Shown here in pieces: positions 1 to 13,529 of a DNA stretch of 64,000 nucleotides. The notes beneath the pieces are model-generated. The model worked only from the letters and a program-made list of their open reading frames with translations, had not been told where the DNA came from and searched no databases. The DNA comes from Prochilodus magdalenae (lineage: Eukaryota; Chordata; Actinopteri; Characiformes; Prochilodontidae). The stretch's first letter is position 1, and every line of letters starts with the position of its first letter. The DNA lies in contig JAMWET010001334.1 of assembly GCA_024036415.1 (NCBI GenBank), positions 124,001 through 188,000 of the forward strand. Direction: 5' to 3'. The position numbers and the translations under genes were made by a program.

Positions 1-239
1 GGGTGAAAGGTAAATGTGTTATGATTTAAATTGCCTTAAATAACCAATGGAATACAAAGATTTCCATGATACAGCTTTTTCTTCTCCATGTTAAGTTCAC
101 TGGACAAAAAATAGTCACTTAGCATCTTTTAGATTGTAGTAACTTTAGCCACCTGCAGATGGCAGTGCACAAGGACGATCAGGCTGTAAATATCGCTATG
201 GGATTCGTAGATTGAGAAGAGGTACAGTGCAGTGAATAT

Positions 240-730
240 CTCATTCCTTGTGTGGAAAATGGGTCACAAGGCAGATATTAATGTTTGGCAAAAAGGAGTG
301 ACTGCATTTGGGCAGGTCATAGTGTGAAGGAAGTAACTGAATTTGCAGGTGTATGGAAGTGTACACACTGGTCTACCGGCAGTGGCTAAAATCCCAGTCT
401 ACAGAAAATTCTCCCTAGAATTGTGTTAGGGAACGCACCCACCAAATCTACGCTACTGGTTGATGCAAAATCAATGCTCTGCATTGATGTTGCCTACATC
501 CAGAAACGGCTCCATCCTTTCATACAAGCTGTTGTTCGTGCTTATTGCACTGTATTAGGTGCGGTTCGTTCACAGGTTACTCATTTGTGGTCCGTTGGGC
601 TTATATTCAGCAAATAAACAGTTACTGTGCATTAAAATGTAAGTTCTGTGTTGACAGTATGTTTCAATTAGAAATTCAAGCCTGTTTTGTGAGCAAGGGT
701 GCCCAACTTTCTTTGCCTAGAAAGTTATAG
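240..730 (+). mobile_element. Decayed Tc1/mariner-type transposase remnant
   Basis: Broken reading frames give MGHKADINVWQKG, then SVKEVTEFAGVW, then KILPRIVLGNAPT. This is the order expected of the N-terminal helix-turn-helix region of a Tc1-like transposase: a start of MGxKxDL type, a GxSVxEVAEFxGVS helix, then a RRIV-type second helix. Stops and frameshifts make it inactive. Its ends cannot be placed, and no terminal inverted repeat is visible. Confidence 0.45.
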
Positions 731-3039
731 GTCCTTTAAAGGAAGCAAGCTGTTGCTTTGATTTCTTCACTGCACAAAGAAGCCTTCTATCTCACAAGTT
801 GCTGCAAGTTATGGCATGTTCAAGAGCTTGCAACCTTCAGGTTTTTCTGGGGTGAGTTATTGGGTTATTCATACGGTCACATGTTGGGTGTTATTGATGT
901 TCACGATGGACTGCAAGATGAATGATAGTTGTGTTAAGTTATCCTGGACCTCACACACACACACCTATACCAATGTTAATGAGCAAACAAGCCAGTTTCT
1001 TGCAGACAGATATTGTAGCGTGACTGAATAAATTAACCACTGTCGGCCAATTTTCCACAATTTGATTATGCCTCACTTCGAAAGGTCAAATATTTGCACT
1101 GAGATGAAATGTTGAAATGGCCAAAGTGATAAAACTCTGGTCCCGTCCTTTTCTGTTTTCGCCAGCTTCCCATCTCACAGTGCTATAAATGAAGACGTTG
1201 GGGAATAGCTTAATGGGAGTACACTGCCCTGAATTAGCAACCCAGCAGAACTGCAGTCGGGTGGAGAGATATTTCAGTAAGCTGTTGATCTAGCCAGGAC
1301 ACTGAGACCTCCATAAGTCTGTTAGAGGAGCATGTTTGTTCTCTGCAAAACACGCTAATGCTAACTCTTAGTCATTCATTCAGAGCAATTCAACCTTTAA
1401 CCTTCTGCACAATCTCTTCATCTCAGCTGCTGAACCCTACAGGCCTTTAGATAGTGACCAGTTCTTTTTACTTTTACTTGCGTGAAGGAGATGGGGGCAG
1501 TATATTGGGCTGTTTCCTAGGAGAGTAGGCATGGATATTTTTACAGGACTGATGTAATTTTGTTGCCAGTGTTAACTGATATTAATCTTCAGATAAACAA
1601 GATTGTATTCCTACAGAAGCACTTTTTTTGCAAGAATGTCATACTGAGATAGGATTTTTTATGATGCAATAATCTAGAGGGACCATATTTGGGTTCTTTT
1701 TGGGCAAGGGTTGGCATTATCTTGTCTGGACATGGGTAGTCATGATTCCTGCTTGAAATTGCTATCTTTATCGTTACATTTTAGCTGATGATTAATTGCT
1801 ATATTAATAATTATAGTTTACTATTAAATTGATATTAGCTTTATTGTTGTTCTTTTTTAAACCTATTCAAATACAAGCATAAAGTAATGAATTTGCAAAT
1901 TGACCACCCTTCTTGCTAGCTTTATTTACTTTACTTTATATTTGATTAATAATAAACATCGAAATCATTATAGGCTATAGCTTTTCATGCATTTATTGAA
2001 CAAAGAAATTCAACATTAAATATCTGTTGGCAAAAAATGAGTGTTGTTGTTTATACAACATCAACCTAAGTCTTGTCTTAGTTACAATTCCTAAATTACC
2101 TTAGGAAAAGGATGTGTGGTGGCAGCAGGCTTTAGTGTTAGTTAGCTAGCAAACCCATCTAATGTTAGCACACACTTGCAAAAGTCCAGTTCCTTGAGTC
2201 TGTGGGCTATGTTATAGTTTCCTGCTTTGTGTTTTGGCTGTCAGGCTTGTCGATCAGTCAAAGGATGATGACGATTACTAGCTAAAGCGGAGCTAAGGCT
2301 AACTAACTAGCTATGGTGGAGCTAGCTAGCTAAGGCAAACTATCTAGGGTAGTACATAAAACCATGAACAACCAAAACATCTGGCCTCATAGCAGGAAAT
2401 ACCTTATAAACAATAGTCTTTATCAAGGAGATCCACAAAGGGCAATTTGTTCTAGCTAGCTAACAGAAAAGTCCTGTGGCAGCCAGCTTTGTTTTTCTTC
2501 ATTCGTTTAAAAACTGAAACTCATCATATCAAATGCAGCCAGTTCCTCTTTTTTCATTGTACGGAAAGCACTAGAATAATAATTTAATAGCGTAAGGAAC
2601 ACAAACCTGTAGGGTGCTGAAAAGACGAGTTTTAGCCGGGTCAATAGGACTCAGACCCGGGCATACTATAACCAGCAGATTGGATTGGAGAGAATTGGAG
2701 AGACCACTGTAAACCCAAAATGGTGGCTGAAAAACAGAAGCAACTTTAAAGATTTGTAGATTCTGTGATTGTTAGTTTGCCTTGACGGAAGAGTTGAGTA
2801 TATATTTTCCCATTTAAGCCGTGCAAAAAATTATAGCACAAAAGTTATTGTACAAAAACATGCTGATGAAATTAGTTTTTCAGATCCTTGGTTTAAAAAA
2901 ATAATAATATTCAACAACAAAAAACAAATTCTTATCCAGTAAACAAATATTCAAATACCTGAGTACTATTATCACTGTTAATGTGTCCACTATTAGGCAA
3001 ACACTAAACAAGAATAGTATGTACGAAATTATAGCATAT
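731..3039. other. Non-coding stretch, no gene seen
   Basis: Mostly AT-rich single-copy sequence. At 2120-2480 it is rich in GCTAGC/TTAGCTAGC words, a common feature of fish non-coding DNA. Presumably upstream flank or 5' intron of znf644. Confidence 0.6.
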
Positions 3040-3540
3040 TGAAAGTCTCCAGGGAGCACATTTCCTCCTGTTTATGGTTTTCTAAAGACCACCTAGATGA
3101 CCCAGAAGATGAAGGTTTTATGCACTGCATTCAAGCTTAAGAACCTCATCTCCATATTGAACACAGTGGTGGGAGCATCATAGTTTGGGGCTGTTTTGCT
3201 GCTTTTGACCCAGGACAGCTAGGAATTCTGGAATGCATCAAAGAATTCTGCAGGAGAATGTTAGAGCCTCTATCTATTCATTGAGCCTCAACAGAAGATG
3301 GGGCCTGCAGGAGGACAGCAACCCCAAAATCACCAGTTAGTCTACAAAGAACAGTTAAAGCAGAAGACGTTTTTGCCAATGTTTATCCAACAAGACCCCT
3401 GCATAGTTGAAGCAGCTCTTTAAGGAGGAATGGGACAAGATTCCAGCACTATAATTCAAATAGCCAATCAGCAGTTTATATTGGAGCAAGCATGCATATT
3501 GGCTAGCACCGAATACTTGATATTTGTTGTGGAATGAGTG
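3040..3540 (+). mobile_element. Decayed Tc1/mariner transposase remnant (C-terminal half)
   Basis: The translation shows GGSIIVWGCFAAF (Tc1 GGGSIMVWGCF block), GQLGILECIKEF, QEDSNPKITS (QQDNDPKHTS block around the second catalytic Asp) and a late KEEWDKIPA-like segment (Tc1 EEWxKIP). Frames are broken repeatedly, and the catalytic triad cannot be completed. Old and immobile. Confidence 0.7.
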
Positions 3541-4568
3541 ACTTTTTTAACTTTCATGTTTACTCTGTTGAGTTCATTCTTTTGATGCCAAAAAAAATGT
3601 CTAGATTATGGAATAAGGAACAACAATAATTAATCTGTTGGGTTTTTTTTTATTTTTATCAGTGTTCTTTAAAGCCTAAATAAGTATGCAAACAATCAAA
3701 AGAAGGCCTCATTCAACTTGGATATAGAGTAAGAATAGAATATTTAGACAGAACATTAATGAAACAAAACTTACATTATTTAACTGGTTTGTAGTTTCGT
3801 ATTTTAGAAAATAAAGCATTTCTGTGCATCATTTATTTACCCAGGTATTTGTGTTCTTATAAGCAGAATACAGCATCAACACAGTTAGCCTAATTTATAA
3901 ATTTTTTTATATTATCAGTATGTTGTGCTAGTCTGGACTTTCACTTCTCCTAATGCAGGTTCCATCATATTTGTTTGTGCCTAACGTTCTCTTTGTTTCT
4001 CATTGTATTTATTTATTTTTTCCTGAAGGTGTTTTACTTTCCAAAAACAGTTCTAATCTTTACATGACCATATCCCAACCTCTGTTAATCCCTGAGAATT
4101 AAACATGCTGTTTTTGTTAAAACCGGTATGATATGTAATACGTAAATGGCTTGATTGTCCAGTTATGTACCTCATTCATATTTTTATTTTTTAGCTACAT
4201 TTCTGTACACTCTAACAGTAAACTTAAACAATGTTTCCTACTACATCAGACTTTCAGACTTTAGTTTTCCAGTGTACAGGCCCTTTAATAAGACGAATTT
4301 GTATTGTCATGTGTTGCTTATTAGATTAGCTTCTTAGGGTCTGAATTGACTTGAATCAGATTGGGACACATTACCACACAAATAAAATATATATTTAATG
4401 CAATTCTGTGTTGCAGTTTACTTGATGGTGTTAATTTAATTATTATAATAATTAAAAGTATTTTGATCATGTGGAAGCTAAATGCTAAGTTGTGTATTCT
4501 ATTTACATAATGTACTGTGTGTATTATGGAGGGCATTTAACACTTACTTGATTTTCTTTCATTTGCAG

Positions 4569-4615
4569 GCTGGTGGTCCCATGTCTGGATGGTGCCAATG
4601 TTTGCGATAGGATCG
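4569..4615 (+). other. znf644: Candidate non-coding 5' exon of znf644
   Basis: A pyrimidine-rich tract and TTTGCAG (AG at 4567-4568) precede a 47-nt segment that ends at ATCG|GTAAGA, a near-consensus donor. Splicing to the acceptor at 15828 would supply the 5' leader that znf644 must have, because its start ATG lies only 14 nt inside an internal exon. The segment contains two ATGs (4581 and 4598). The evidence is splice-site quality and position only. Confidence 0.35.
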
Positions 4616-7440
4616 GTAAGACCCATGTTGCCATGCCAGTCAGTTCTTTTCGAAGTCAAATCTCTGTTTGAAGGAGTTTGGCTTCAGGAGAGATTGTTGA
4701 GGTTTAATGTTAAACAGGTAGGCAAGTGAAGGTAGACGTTGTCTTGCTGTCTGCTGGTTCTGTGTGATACTGTTTTGTAGTATTGTTATACAGAGAAGCA
4801 GCTCACCCTGGGTGTACACGGTGTCAGGCGGGTGTGGGTGTGTGCGTGTGATGTCGCAGACATTTGGTGGCGTGTCTCAACACTTTGAGCCGAGACTGAA
4901 CGTGTGAACTGCTGTGATACTATAGCTGGGTGTGATCAGCAGTCAAATGAAATCAGGGCTGTCAGTTACGTGTGTCAGAAACTTCAGCTCCACACGTCAG
5001 CCAGGAAACCTGGCAACCTTGTCATGGCAACCTTCATCTACTTCTCGCATGCACAACAAAATGCTAAAAAAAAAAAAAAATGAAATAATGAAAGGGGGAT
5101 TCTTGGTAGGATCCTGTGTGTGCAAAACTGACAGAATCATTTTGAGTAATTGGACGATGATCCATGACCCGATTCTGACGATGATCCTGTTGCGTTAGAG
5201 AGATGGAGAAGATATCTAGAAATATGTCTTCTGTTTGCTCTCTCTGCCAAAAAAAGCCCAGTTTCTCTGAAGCTTGTTCTGGGATATCGGCCATGATTTT
5301 TTGATAGAAATGTGTCTGACTCGCAGCCTCTACACTTGCCCCAAGCTGAATGTAGGCCTACTACTGTACACCTCTCTAATACAGCGCTCTCTCCTCCTGC
5401 GCCTTACTACGTGGTGAGCTCTAACGTTAACTTAACATCCCCGAAGCCTTTGTGATGTTGACGATTAATGGGGTGATAAGTTCCCTCACCTGATGAAGCA
5501 GGCGTGAATAAGGCTCATTGAGATGTCCCTGTAGCAGTCGCTTATCCACACCTGAACAAGCAAATGAGAGCCTTTCCTTAATTAAGAGCTTCATTAGGGG
5601 AATTACGCAAAACACAAAACCTCACACCTCTTCTCCAAACCTCTAGATGTACATACGGAATCAACTTAGCTTCTGTGTCTCCTGAGCAGGAGTGATGCCA
5701 ATGCTGGGTTCATCACTAGGGGGCAGAATTTGATCACTTATTCTTCATGCTCCAACTGATGGCTGTTCATAATAAACAGAATGCCTTTTCTACAAGTCAT
5801 TTGTTAAACACAGGAGAGTTATGGGAAACTGTCCTAATTTAACCTCCAAAGATTTTTGCCTAGCATGCATTATAAAGTATAATGGAAAATTCCAAAATTA
5901 TAGGCATCTCATACAAAAATCAATCAGTTTCATGGGCCGTAGGACACCTACTGATGCAGAAACATGATCCAAGTACTCTTTGCTGAAATGTAAGCAAACG
6001 AACACAATGACCCATACTTCTTATGTTATAGGCATATAGAGTTTTTATGTATTGGTATTGTATTCAACGTGATGCAAAAGGACTTCAGTCTCAGTAGAAA
6101 AGTGTGAATTTTCTCAGCAAAACCAAAAGAAATGTAACCTCCACTGAAAAAGAGACATTTGTAAGTCATTCCTGGATCAATATGAGCAAGGCTTCCAGAA
6201 TGTACTATCGACAAGCCTCATGTTCCTCCATCCAGTATCAATTAACTGAAATTATATCCACGATATTTTCTCGACTCAAAGGAGGCAAAGGTGAAAGTTT
6301 TCCCCTTAATTTAACGGCCAACTTACCAACGTCTTTTTGAAGAAATCCAAAGGTTTTAAAGATTTCCTGTTTTAACTAAATTAGCCCTTTTTACTTTAAC
6401 ATAGGCCTATACTGCTGTAGCCTAATGGAGAGATTTAACAGGTTTGTGGTTCACTACGAACGGAGATTTATGAATCGGTGAAAGAAGAGAAGGTGTGAAC
6501 TGTGGCCTATGAATGTTGGTATTTTAGTCATATTCATTTTAGTCAGTTTTTAGGTAGAGAGAAATGTATGAGTTTTAAATGCAAAACCAATTTTTTAGGA
6601 GATTAATCAGATTTACTTGCAAGTTGTAGCTCATAGCTTATAGTAGTTTTTAGCAATGCTGTGTTTTAGGTTTTGGTCATGTGAATCCCGTTCTTTTCAT
6701 AGTGAAAATAGGCCATCTGTTGGTCAGGAATGGTAGTGAACAAAGAGAAAATAAAATGGGAAACTGGTCACTCAGTGAAGACAATATTATTTATTCATTA
6801 TTTAATCTTTGCTGCTGAAATTTTTACTAACATTTTTGCCCTGATTAAAAAAAAAAAAAAATATATATATATATTGTTGTAGTTTTATAGTTTAGTAGTC
6901 AGCATTACTCTTAAATTAATTATGTGGCTCCATGAGTTTTAGCTTTATTGCATGAGTCAAAATAACATGTTTGAAGTAGATTACAGTGGAAGCTTCAGAT
7001 GAACTCAGACGATTAAAGTCTTTTTTTTGTGAAGTGCAGAAAAGGAGATGTAATTTTAAGTATTGAGGATGAAAACATTGCTCATTTTCAACAAAGCTGA
7101 TTATTTTAATCTGACAGTTTTAGGAAGTTAGAATTTTTATATTTACATAGAACTTACTTGATTTGAACATGAATTAATTGACATGAATAAAATACATCAG
7201 CACATTTATGTAGTTTGCTTTTATTGTTTTTTAGCATACATTGAGTTTTATTTGTATTTTATTTATTTTGAAATTATTGAAATATAAAAATTTTAAATTT
7301 AATTTAATTAAGCATTGTGAACACAGCTGATTTTCCGTGTAGTGCAAAAAGGCCGCTTGGCTTTTTGTGTTGTGTATCAAAAGGGACATTTTGATCCTCT
7401 TTGATTTGGTCAGTTGCGTTTTTGATCTTGGGCGTAATGC
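4616..7440. other. Non-coding stretch, no gene seen
   Basis: AT-rich sequence with short homopolymers (poly-A at 5067-5080 and 6848-6860). No conserved reading frame. Likely a 5' intron of znf644. Confidence 0.55.
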
Positions 7441-7614
7441 ATCTTTAACTTGTCGTATCCCTCCCCGCAGGACTAATGACCTTGCTTGGTGTTGAATGGC
7501 ACCCAGGCCCAGAAGGTACAAGCAGGGGAGGGGGCAGCACCACCCCCCACTTGTACCAGCACTAGCACTAGCACTGATAACATCATATTAATTGGGACAT
7601 GGAAAGTGCTTTTT

Positions 7615-7691
<77 letters not shown>

Positions 7692-7705
7692 GTCTCTCTC
7701 TCTCA

Positions 7706-7737
<32 letters not shown>
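7615..7737. repeat. (CT)n microsatellite
   Basis: About 120 bp of nearly pure CT with a few T and G interruptions. It creates spurious Ser/Leu-rich and Arg/Glu-rich frames on both strands. Confidence 0.95.
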
Positions 7738-7740
<3 letters not shown>

Positions 7741-7744
7741 GTAT

Positions 7745-8260
7745 ACATTTACCATTATGCTCATTAGCTTCCCGTCGCCTCCCAGCTAGCATCTCCTTCA
7801 CAGCCTGCCGGGATTCTCTTGGGAGGCTATTTACATCTCTCCATGAGGCTTCTCTCAGGGTTATTGGGGAAATCCCACCCCCCCACAATACCCCTCCTTC
7901 CCCTCCTCCTCTGCCGCGTCCCCTCTTTTGATATGTTGTAGGGCTCCTGTGATTGAGGGCCACTCTGGTGTTAATGAGCGGTTGCGATGCAGGGTCCACC
8001 TCCTCATTCAGCTTTAATGGATGCCATTGACAAACAGCAGTGAATAATAAGAAAGTGATGGTTTTTTAATATCCTCGGGGAGTCTGCTTGGTAGAGGTGG
8101 TCCGCAGGACTCTGTGGAAGGCCCTGTGCTGTTGGGACCTGGTACTTTTTTTTGATCAGCCCTGTGTATTGTAAGCAAGTCAGAATTTGTTAGGCTGGAG
8201 GGCAGTGTGACTGGCATTGAAGGACTTAATAGACTGCGGGCTGACACGACTAACTTGGCG
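7745..8260. promoter_or_regulatory. Unique-sequence block, candidate conserved non-coding element
   Basis: Complex, low-repeat sequence next to the CT tract, with balanced base composition and homeodomain-type words (TTAATGG, AATAATAA). It lacks an exon structure. The call rests on texture and on being within the znf644 5' region; conservation was not tested. Confidence 0.3.
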
Positions 8261-9479
8261 CAATGCAGTTCTTGTGTAGGGTTTGTGTTCCATTTGTAAA
8301 ATCAAGGAGGCAAAAGAGGTTTGGAAGAATTCCATAGGAAAACCACTTTAGGGGTTCCCTAAAATAACATATGCGGAATTGAAGAACCTTAAATAATCTC
8401 TACATGAAAAAAAAAAAAAATTCTAAAGAATATTAAACAAATACAAAACATATGGAGATTTTAACTGTAAGGCCATCACAGCCCATAGTCTGTTCGTAGG
8501 GTTTTCCATAAAAACTACAATCCGTGATCAAAAGTAGACACCTGGGAACAACCCTACAAAATAAATTGTGTTGAGACGGGTGCATATGTTGGGCATGGGC
8601 CCAACTCACACTCCTTCCTGAAGTATCTCATAAATTCTAGAAGTTGAGAATTTGGGTTTGTGACGCACAGAAGTAGCTTTTCCATGGATTCGCTCCAAAG
8701 AGCCCTTCAGTTTTAAAAGTGTATCGGACAATCGTCAGTTTTGCCTGAAGTTATCTAGCTTGCTGCAAAATTCTGCTTTGTGCAACACCCCCACCCAGTT
8801 GAGCTCAGCTGAGGAAGCCACGTTAACAGTTAATGTAGTTAATTAGTGGTCCTCTCCACTTTAATTTAACTCCCTTATGTCGGTTTGTGTAGCTCATGTC
8901 TTCACTTTCACTTCACACTACATTTTAATGAAAGCTAATAAGAGGCGTTCCATCCTGATACCTGCGGCTCTTGACATTTCTCTAAATGTGAACGCGCTGC
9001 TAGACCTGATCCCCGTCCTCAATTTCGAGGCGAGCGTTGACATTGACTTACTTTCATCTGATTGGTCACGTGCCTCTACAGCAAAGCGTCAGCGACAAAG
9101 TTAGTTTTTTTTTCTCACATAACTCAAGTGGAGACAGATGGTGGAGAGCATGCCCTCGATCACACAGACAGCATGTAGCCCGCGCAGTCCCAGAGTATCT
9201 AAAGCAGCACGCTGGTAAGCATCGCATTTAATAAAGGAAAACATCTAGTCCTGCGACTAAATAAGACATGGGCGCCGTGGAGCATGCACTCTATATTTCT
9301 CAGCACATCAACAGAGTAGATGTATTTTTCATTGCATGCGTCTCATGCATATTAATGTGATGGCAAAACAACAATCAGTGTGAATTTTTCCGAGATTTAA
9401 CAGACGAGGCACTACTTTTTAAAACTAACAGGATGATGCAACAGCCGTGTTGAGAAGTTTTTTTTTTTTTTTTTTACTC

Positions 9480-9636
9480 TCTTTTGTGTCATTTGACTTA
9501 CAGGCGTCGTCTGGCGCGAGACAGGCTGCTGATTTCGGGGCCGCGTGTTTGCTCCTGCCACTCATCAGCTCAGCGTGAGAGTTACTCTCATTAAAACAGT
9601 CACATGCCCAAGAAACCTTAGACCTGCTGAGGGTTT

Positions 9637-9673
<37 letters not shown>

Positions 9674-10420
9674 CTACCCTTTCGGTCTGTCTTTCTCCCC
9701 TCTTTAAGAGAAAAAAGATGGAAGTTTTAAACTAACAAGGCCTCGGGAAATCCCCATCAGACGTCCTTTCTTAATCCCTTTAATTTTGAAAGGTATTGTT
9801 TAAGGCTTCAAAGTTGATATGGTTTAATCCCCCCTCCTAACACTACGGGGCAGCAAATGAGGCCGTGTCAGCATTGCCGCGGCAGCTCTAATCTACTCCC
9901 CACAACAGAAAATCCTCCTTCAAGACGAGGTTGCATAGGCTTTCCTGTGAACTCGCTGTTTGATGTTCCGTACCTGCTATTGAACATGACTTCTGTCTTA
10001 ACCCAACTGTCACTCGCACCCTGTCCCCTTTTATCAGCCCCATCGTCGGCTCTACCCCCTTTTCTCCGCGCTTAAAACCCACCATCAACCACGGCCCTTA
10101 ACTCGCGTACGCGCATTTCGCCCCTCTATTTTGGGAGCAGGTTGATGAGGACAGGCCTGGGAGAGAGCGAGGCGAAGAGGTGTTGAATCTCCTTTAATTT
10201 GGGAGGGGGTTACACAAAGACTGCAGCATCAGGACAGGATGCACTCTTTTCGTCTCAGAGTTCAGGGCCGAATTCCTGTGGTCCATTTTTAATCCGGATG
10301 AGCTCACATTGCTGCAACTTTGCGTCAGCGCGCCTTTCAGTGCCCGTCCAGGGAAAAGGCAGCCTCTCACCGTTGTGCTATCCAGGACATTTGAGTTGTC
10401 AGTCTTAGCTTCTAGATAAG
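9480..10420. promoter_or_regulatory. Unique block with moderate CpG content, candidate regulatory region
   Basis: It is less AT-rich than its surroundings and has many CpG dinucleotides (for example around 9500-9545, 9870-9930 and 10070-10130). A (CT)n run occupies 9641-9669. It could be an enhancer or an alternative promoter of znf644. No exon with good splice sites is evident. Confidence 0.3.
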
Positions 10421-11979
10421 CACTAGTTTGTTTGAGGGAGCTTTCTTTTGGAAGACTTGTTCTAAGCCAGCAGCTCCTGAGCTTGTGAGGAGCTAGTGTA
10501 ATAAAGCAAGAGTTATTTCTGAGCCCTCATTCGGACCGCCATTCAAAAAGAAGAAACTTTTTTTTCCCTGCTTGTGCACCTTCAGCTTTCACTCTGAACA
10601 CTGAGAGACAGCATGTTTCACACATTACTGTTTAATAACCTCCCTTGATTAATTTCGAAACTAGTACAACTGCTGCAGAACTTTTGCTTACTGCTTCCAA
10701 AAGCAGAAAAGTGTATACCACAGAGATAGCGATCACTCCTATGTCCAGGTTGTATACTGAGAGCTGTACATAGGTTTCATGAGGTAATTGGGCACAGATT
10801 TCTTATCAGCAAGCTAGAGGGTATGTTTTGTAGTAAGCTCAATTTTTGTGTGTCCTTAAGGTAGTGGTTCAACCAAAAATCACATTCGCACAGCTTTCCC
10901 TTTGCCCCCAGGGTGAAGGACAAAGGTACAGATGATATTCAGGCTTCAAGATGGCTGCTACTGCTATGTAACATGCTTATGTAAAATTTGATAGATTATA
11001 GGTTGTAATACAGATTTGGAAACCATGTAAGCAGGTCTGGTTGAGATTACTTAAGAATAGTGGGATGTTTTAGGCATGTTGTTTGCACAATGCTAGTTGG
11101 TCAGTTTCAGCTCTTAGACTACTACCAAAACTTTAGTCACCAAACACAGAAAACTGTGCAGAAAACTCTCTCACAGAAAACGTTTACATGAAATACTGGC
11201 AAATACACTGCCTGATACCCAAGACATTGTTTCACGAAAGCTTTGACAAAATATTCAGCCTTATAATTATTGTAACTAGAATGCAATCACAGCAGAGAGA
11301 TGCAGGCATGGTGTTGTAAAGCAAAGCTACTAAATAAAATGTATTTGTGTTGCAGACATCACGAACAGCTGGTTCTTGAGACCATCATTGTCAATAAATC
11401 ATTAAGTTTCTCTGCAGACATTTTGAACAGTCAGTGGAATTCCCCTTTAAGTCTAACACTGTTAAAGGTCTGTACTGTGTGTACTGCTGACACTTTCGCT
11501 GGAAGTGATAAGTGTGGCCATGCTACGCCATACTCAGGCATGGACTCACACTGCGACACACTGATGCTGCAAACATTAGACGAATGAATAGCCATTAGAT
11601 ATGTACAAATAACATTAGATATGTACTAATAACATGTCTCAGTAAATGTTTTTTTTTCTAATTTCCTTCCTATTTACATTGTTTGCTGCAGTATGAAACT
11701 AGGGATAATGTTTAGGACGAAAAAAAATGTAATTAGTCCAAATAATAGGCCATTATGTAATAATCAGGATGAGTTCACAGTTTGATTATTTGCTTGTTTG
11801 TTTAGTGTTGTTGCTGCATTTTGGAGGGTTTTCAAAGGAAGATGCATGTGGCCAGGGGCATGTGGCCATCCGTCTCTGGCCGTGCTGGATGTTTTATTTT
11901 TTTATTGGCAATAAGAACATTGTTTACTTGTAGAGTGGGCGCTGTTCAAACCACATGTTTTGACGATTTTCTTAAATAA

Positions 11980-12180
11980 AAATAAGTGAACACATCCTCT
12001 AAAGAGAACACACTTCTGCACAGCCTAATACACAGCTGTGGTTAATTTGCAGTTTAACACATTGGAAGCATAGATGAAGCATGTGCTAAAGTTAGGGCAC
12101 AGTTTATACTTTATGTTTCATTTTTTGTGCACTAAAATTTAAAAGTACCATATGTAAGCTTTTTCCTGTAGTGAATGTAT
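11980..12180 (+). repeat. Local duplication, unit A copy 1
   Basis: About 200 bp that recurs with divergence at 13530-13705. Both copies share TAAAGTTAGGGCACA, ACTTTATGTTT and TTGTGCACTAAAATTTA in the same order and orientation. Confidence 0.8.
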
Positions 12181-13324
12181 TCTAAGGATTTAAGAAAGCA
12201 AAATCATTTAACTAGGGATGTTCAGACGTTTGCACATAAGAGATTCTGTAAATGACAGGATTTTAAGCAAAAAATTTTATTGACACCTGTTGTGTGAGAA
12301 GTTCTTCCTCTCATCATTATTACTCTGGTTTTACTTGTGTACATTTGTAGAGTGGTGTTTCTCTGCCTGCGTTTCTATCACAATGAGAGCAAGAGAGAGA
12401 GAAAGAGAGAGAAAGAGAGAGAAGGGCTGAAACATTAATGGTTTTGTATTCAAATCACAATTTATGAGAGTGCATCTTTCACACTGCAAGAGCTATCAAT
12501 GTGTACATGTTACATCACAACCACGACTAACTAGCTCTAGCTATCTAGCCAGCTATATATTATAGGTCAAATATATTACATTAACGTATGTCTTTCTATG
12601 CTGCAGTTGTGTTTAAATGATCGATTGTAATCATGTAGAAATACATATATGTATTATCATGTACACATTTGGCAGATAGTAAAAATTCATTGTATCGATT
12701 TTTTTGTGTTTGCAGACAGATAGATGGAGCATTCTCCGCTGTTATCTTCTCAGATATGGTGTTGAATAGATTGTTTACTCAGCTGAGCTTTGATTCACAC
12801 TCACACGTAAACTTGCTAAATTTGCATAGTGTCAAATAAGCCAGTAAATTGGAATATTGGATGCTTTGCTGCCTACTTCTTCAGTGGCTGTGCTACACTC
12901 TGGATTCTTTAATTGTTTTTTGCTGTGGGGAAGGAAAAGGGAGAAGAAACAGAGAAATACACTATCACTGGGGTAGAAGCTCTTCATTCACAATCATTTT
13001 AAACAAGAACGCACCAAACTGTAGGCCAGGATCATTATATGGCATTGTTATGTACATGTGGGCTGATGCCAGTCCTGATGTGTAAATCTTAATAGAATCT
13101 AAAAATGGGGACAGACCTGACCTGGATTAGCATTATCAGAACATGTATTTGTAAAATAAATAACATACAGAAATATTAGTTTTATAAATATAAACATCCT
13201 GCTCCTTTGGAGTACAATAAACTTATTATCAAATATTACTTGTCCAATGCTAATAACGTTTTTAAGCCTTTATCAGATGATACCGACATATTTCTGATGT
13301 AATGGTACATCCCTTATTTTTTTA

Positions 13325-13480
13325 AGGTCTAAGAGACTGGTTCCTTATGCACCCCTCTTGTTCAGCACCTCCAGCGTTGTTCTTTACCTCTTTGGTGGTC
13401 TTTCTAAAGTTTGTAGTCTTTATCAGGACTTTTTTCCTCTATCACCCCTCTCCAGAACTGCTATACCAGATGTAGAGGGC
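13325..13480 (+). repeat. Local duplication, unit B copy 1
   Basis: It shares GGTCTAAGAGACTG, TTCCTTATGC, GTTTGTAGTCTTTATCAGGA and CTCTCCAGAACTG with 13703-13870, in the same order and orientation. Confidence 0.8.
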
Positions 13481-13529
13481 GTCTCTGTCATACCAACATG
13501 TTTTGCTTATTTCTCAAGTGAAAATAATT

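Noticed and set aside
7473..7931. Open frames rich in Ser/Leu (plus) or Arg/Glu (minus) around the CT tract
   Set aside because: They are read through a (CT)n microsatellite, so the composition is an artefact.
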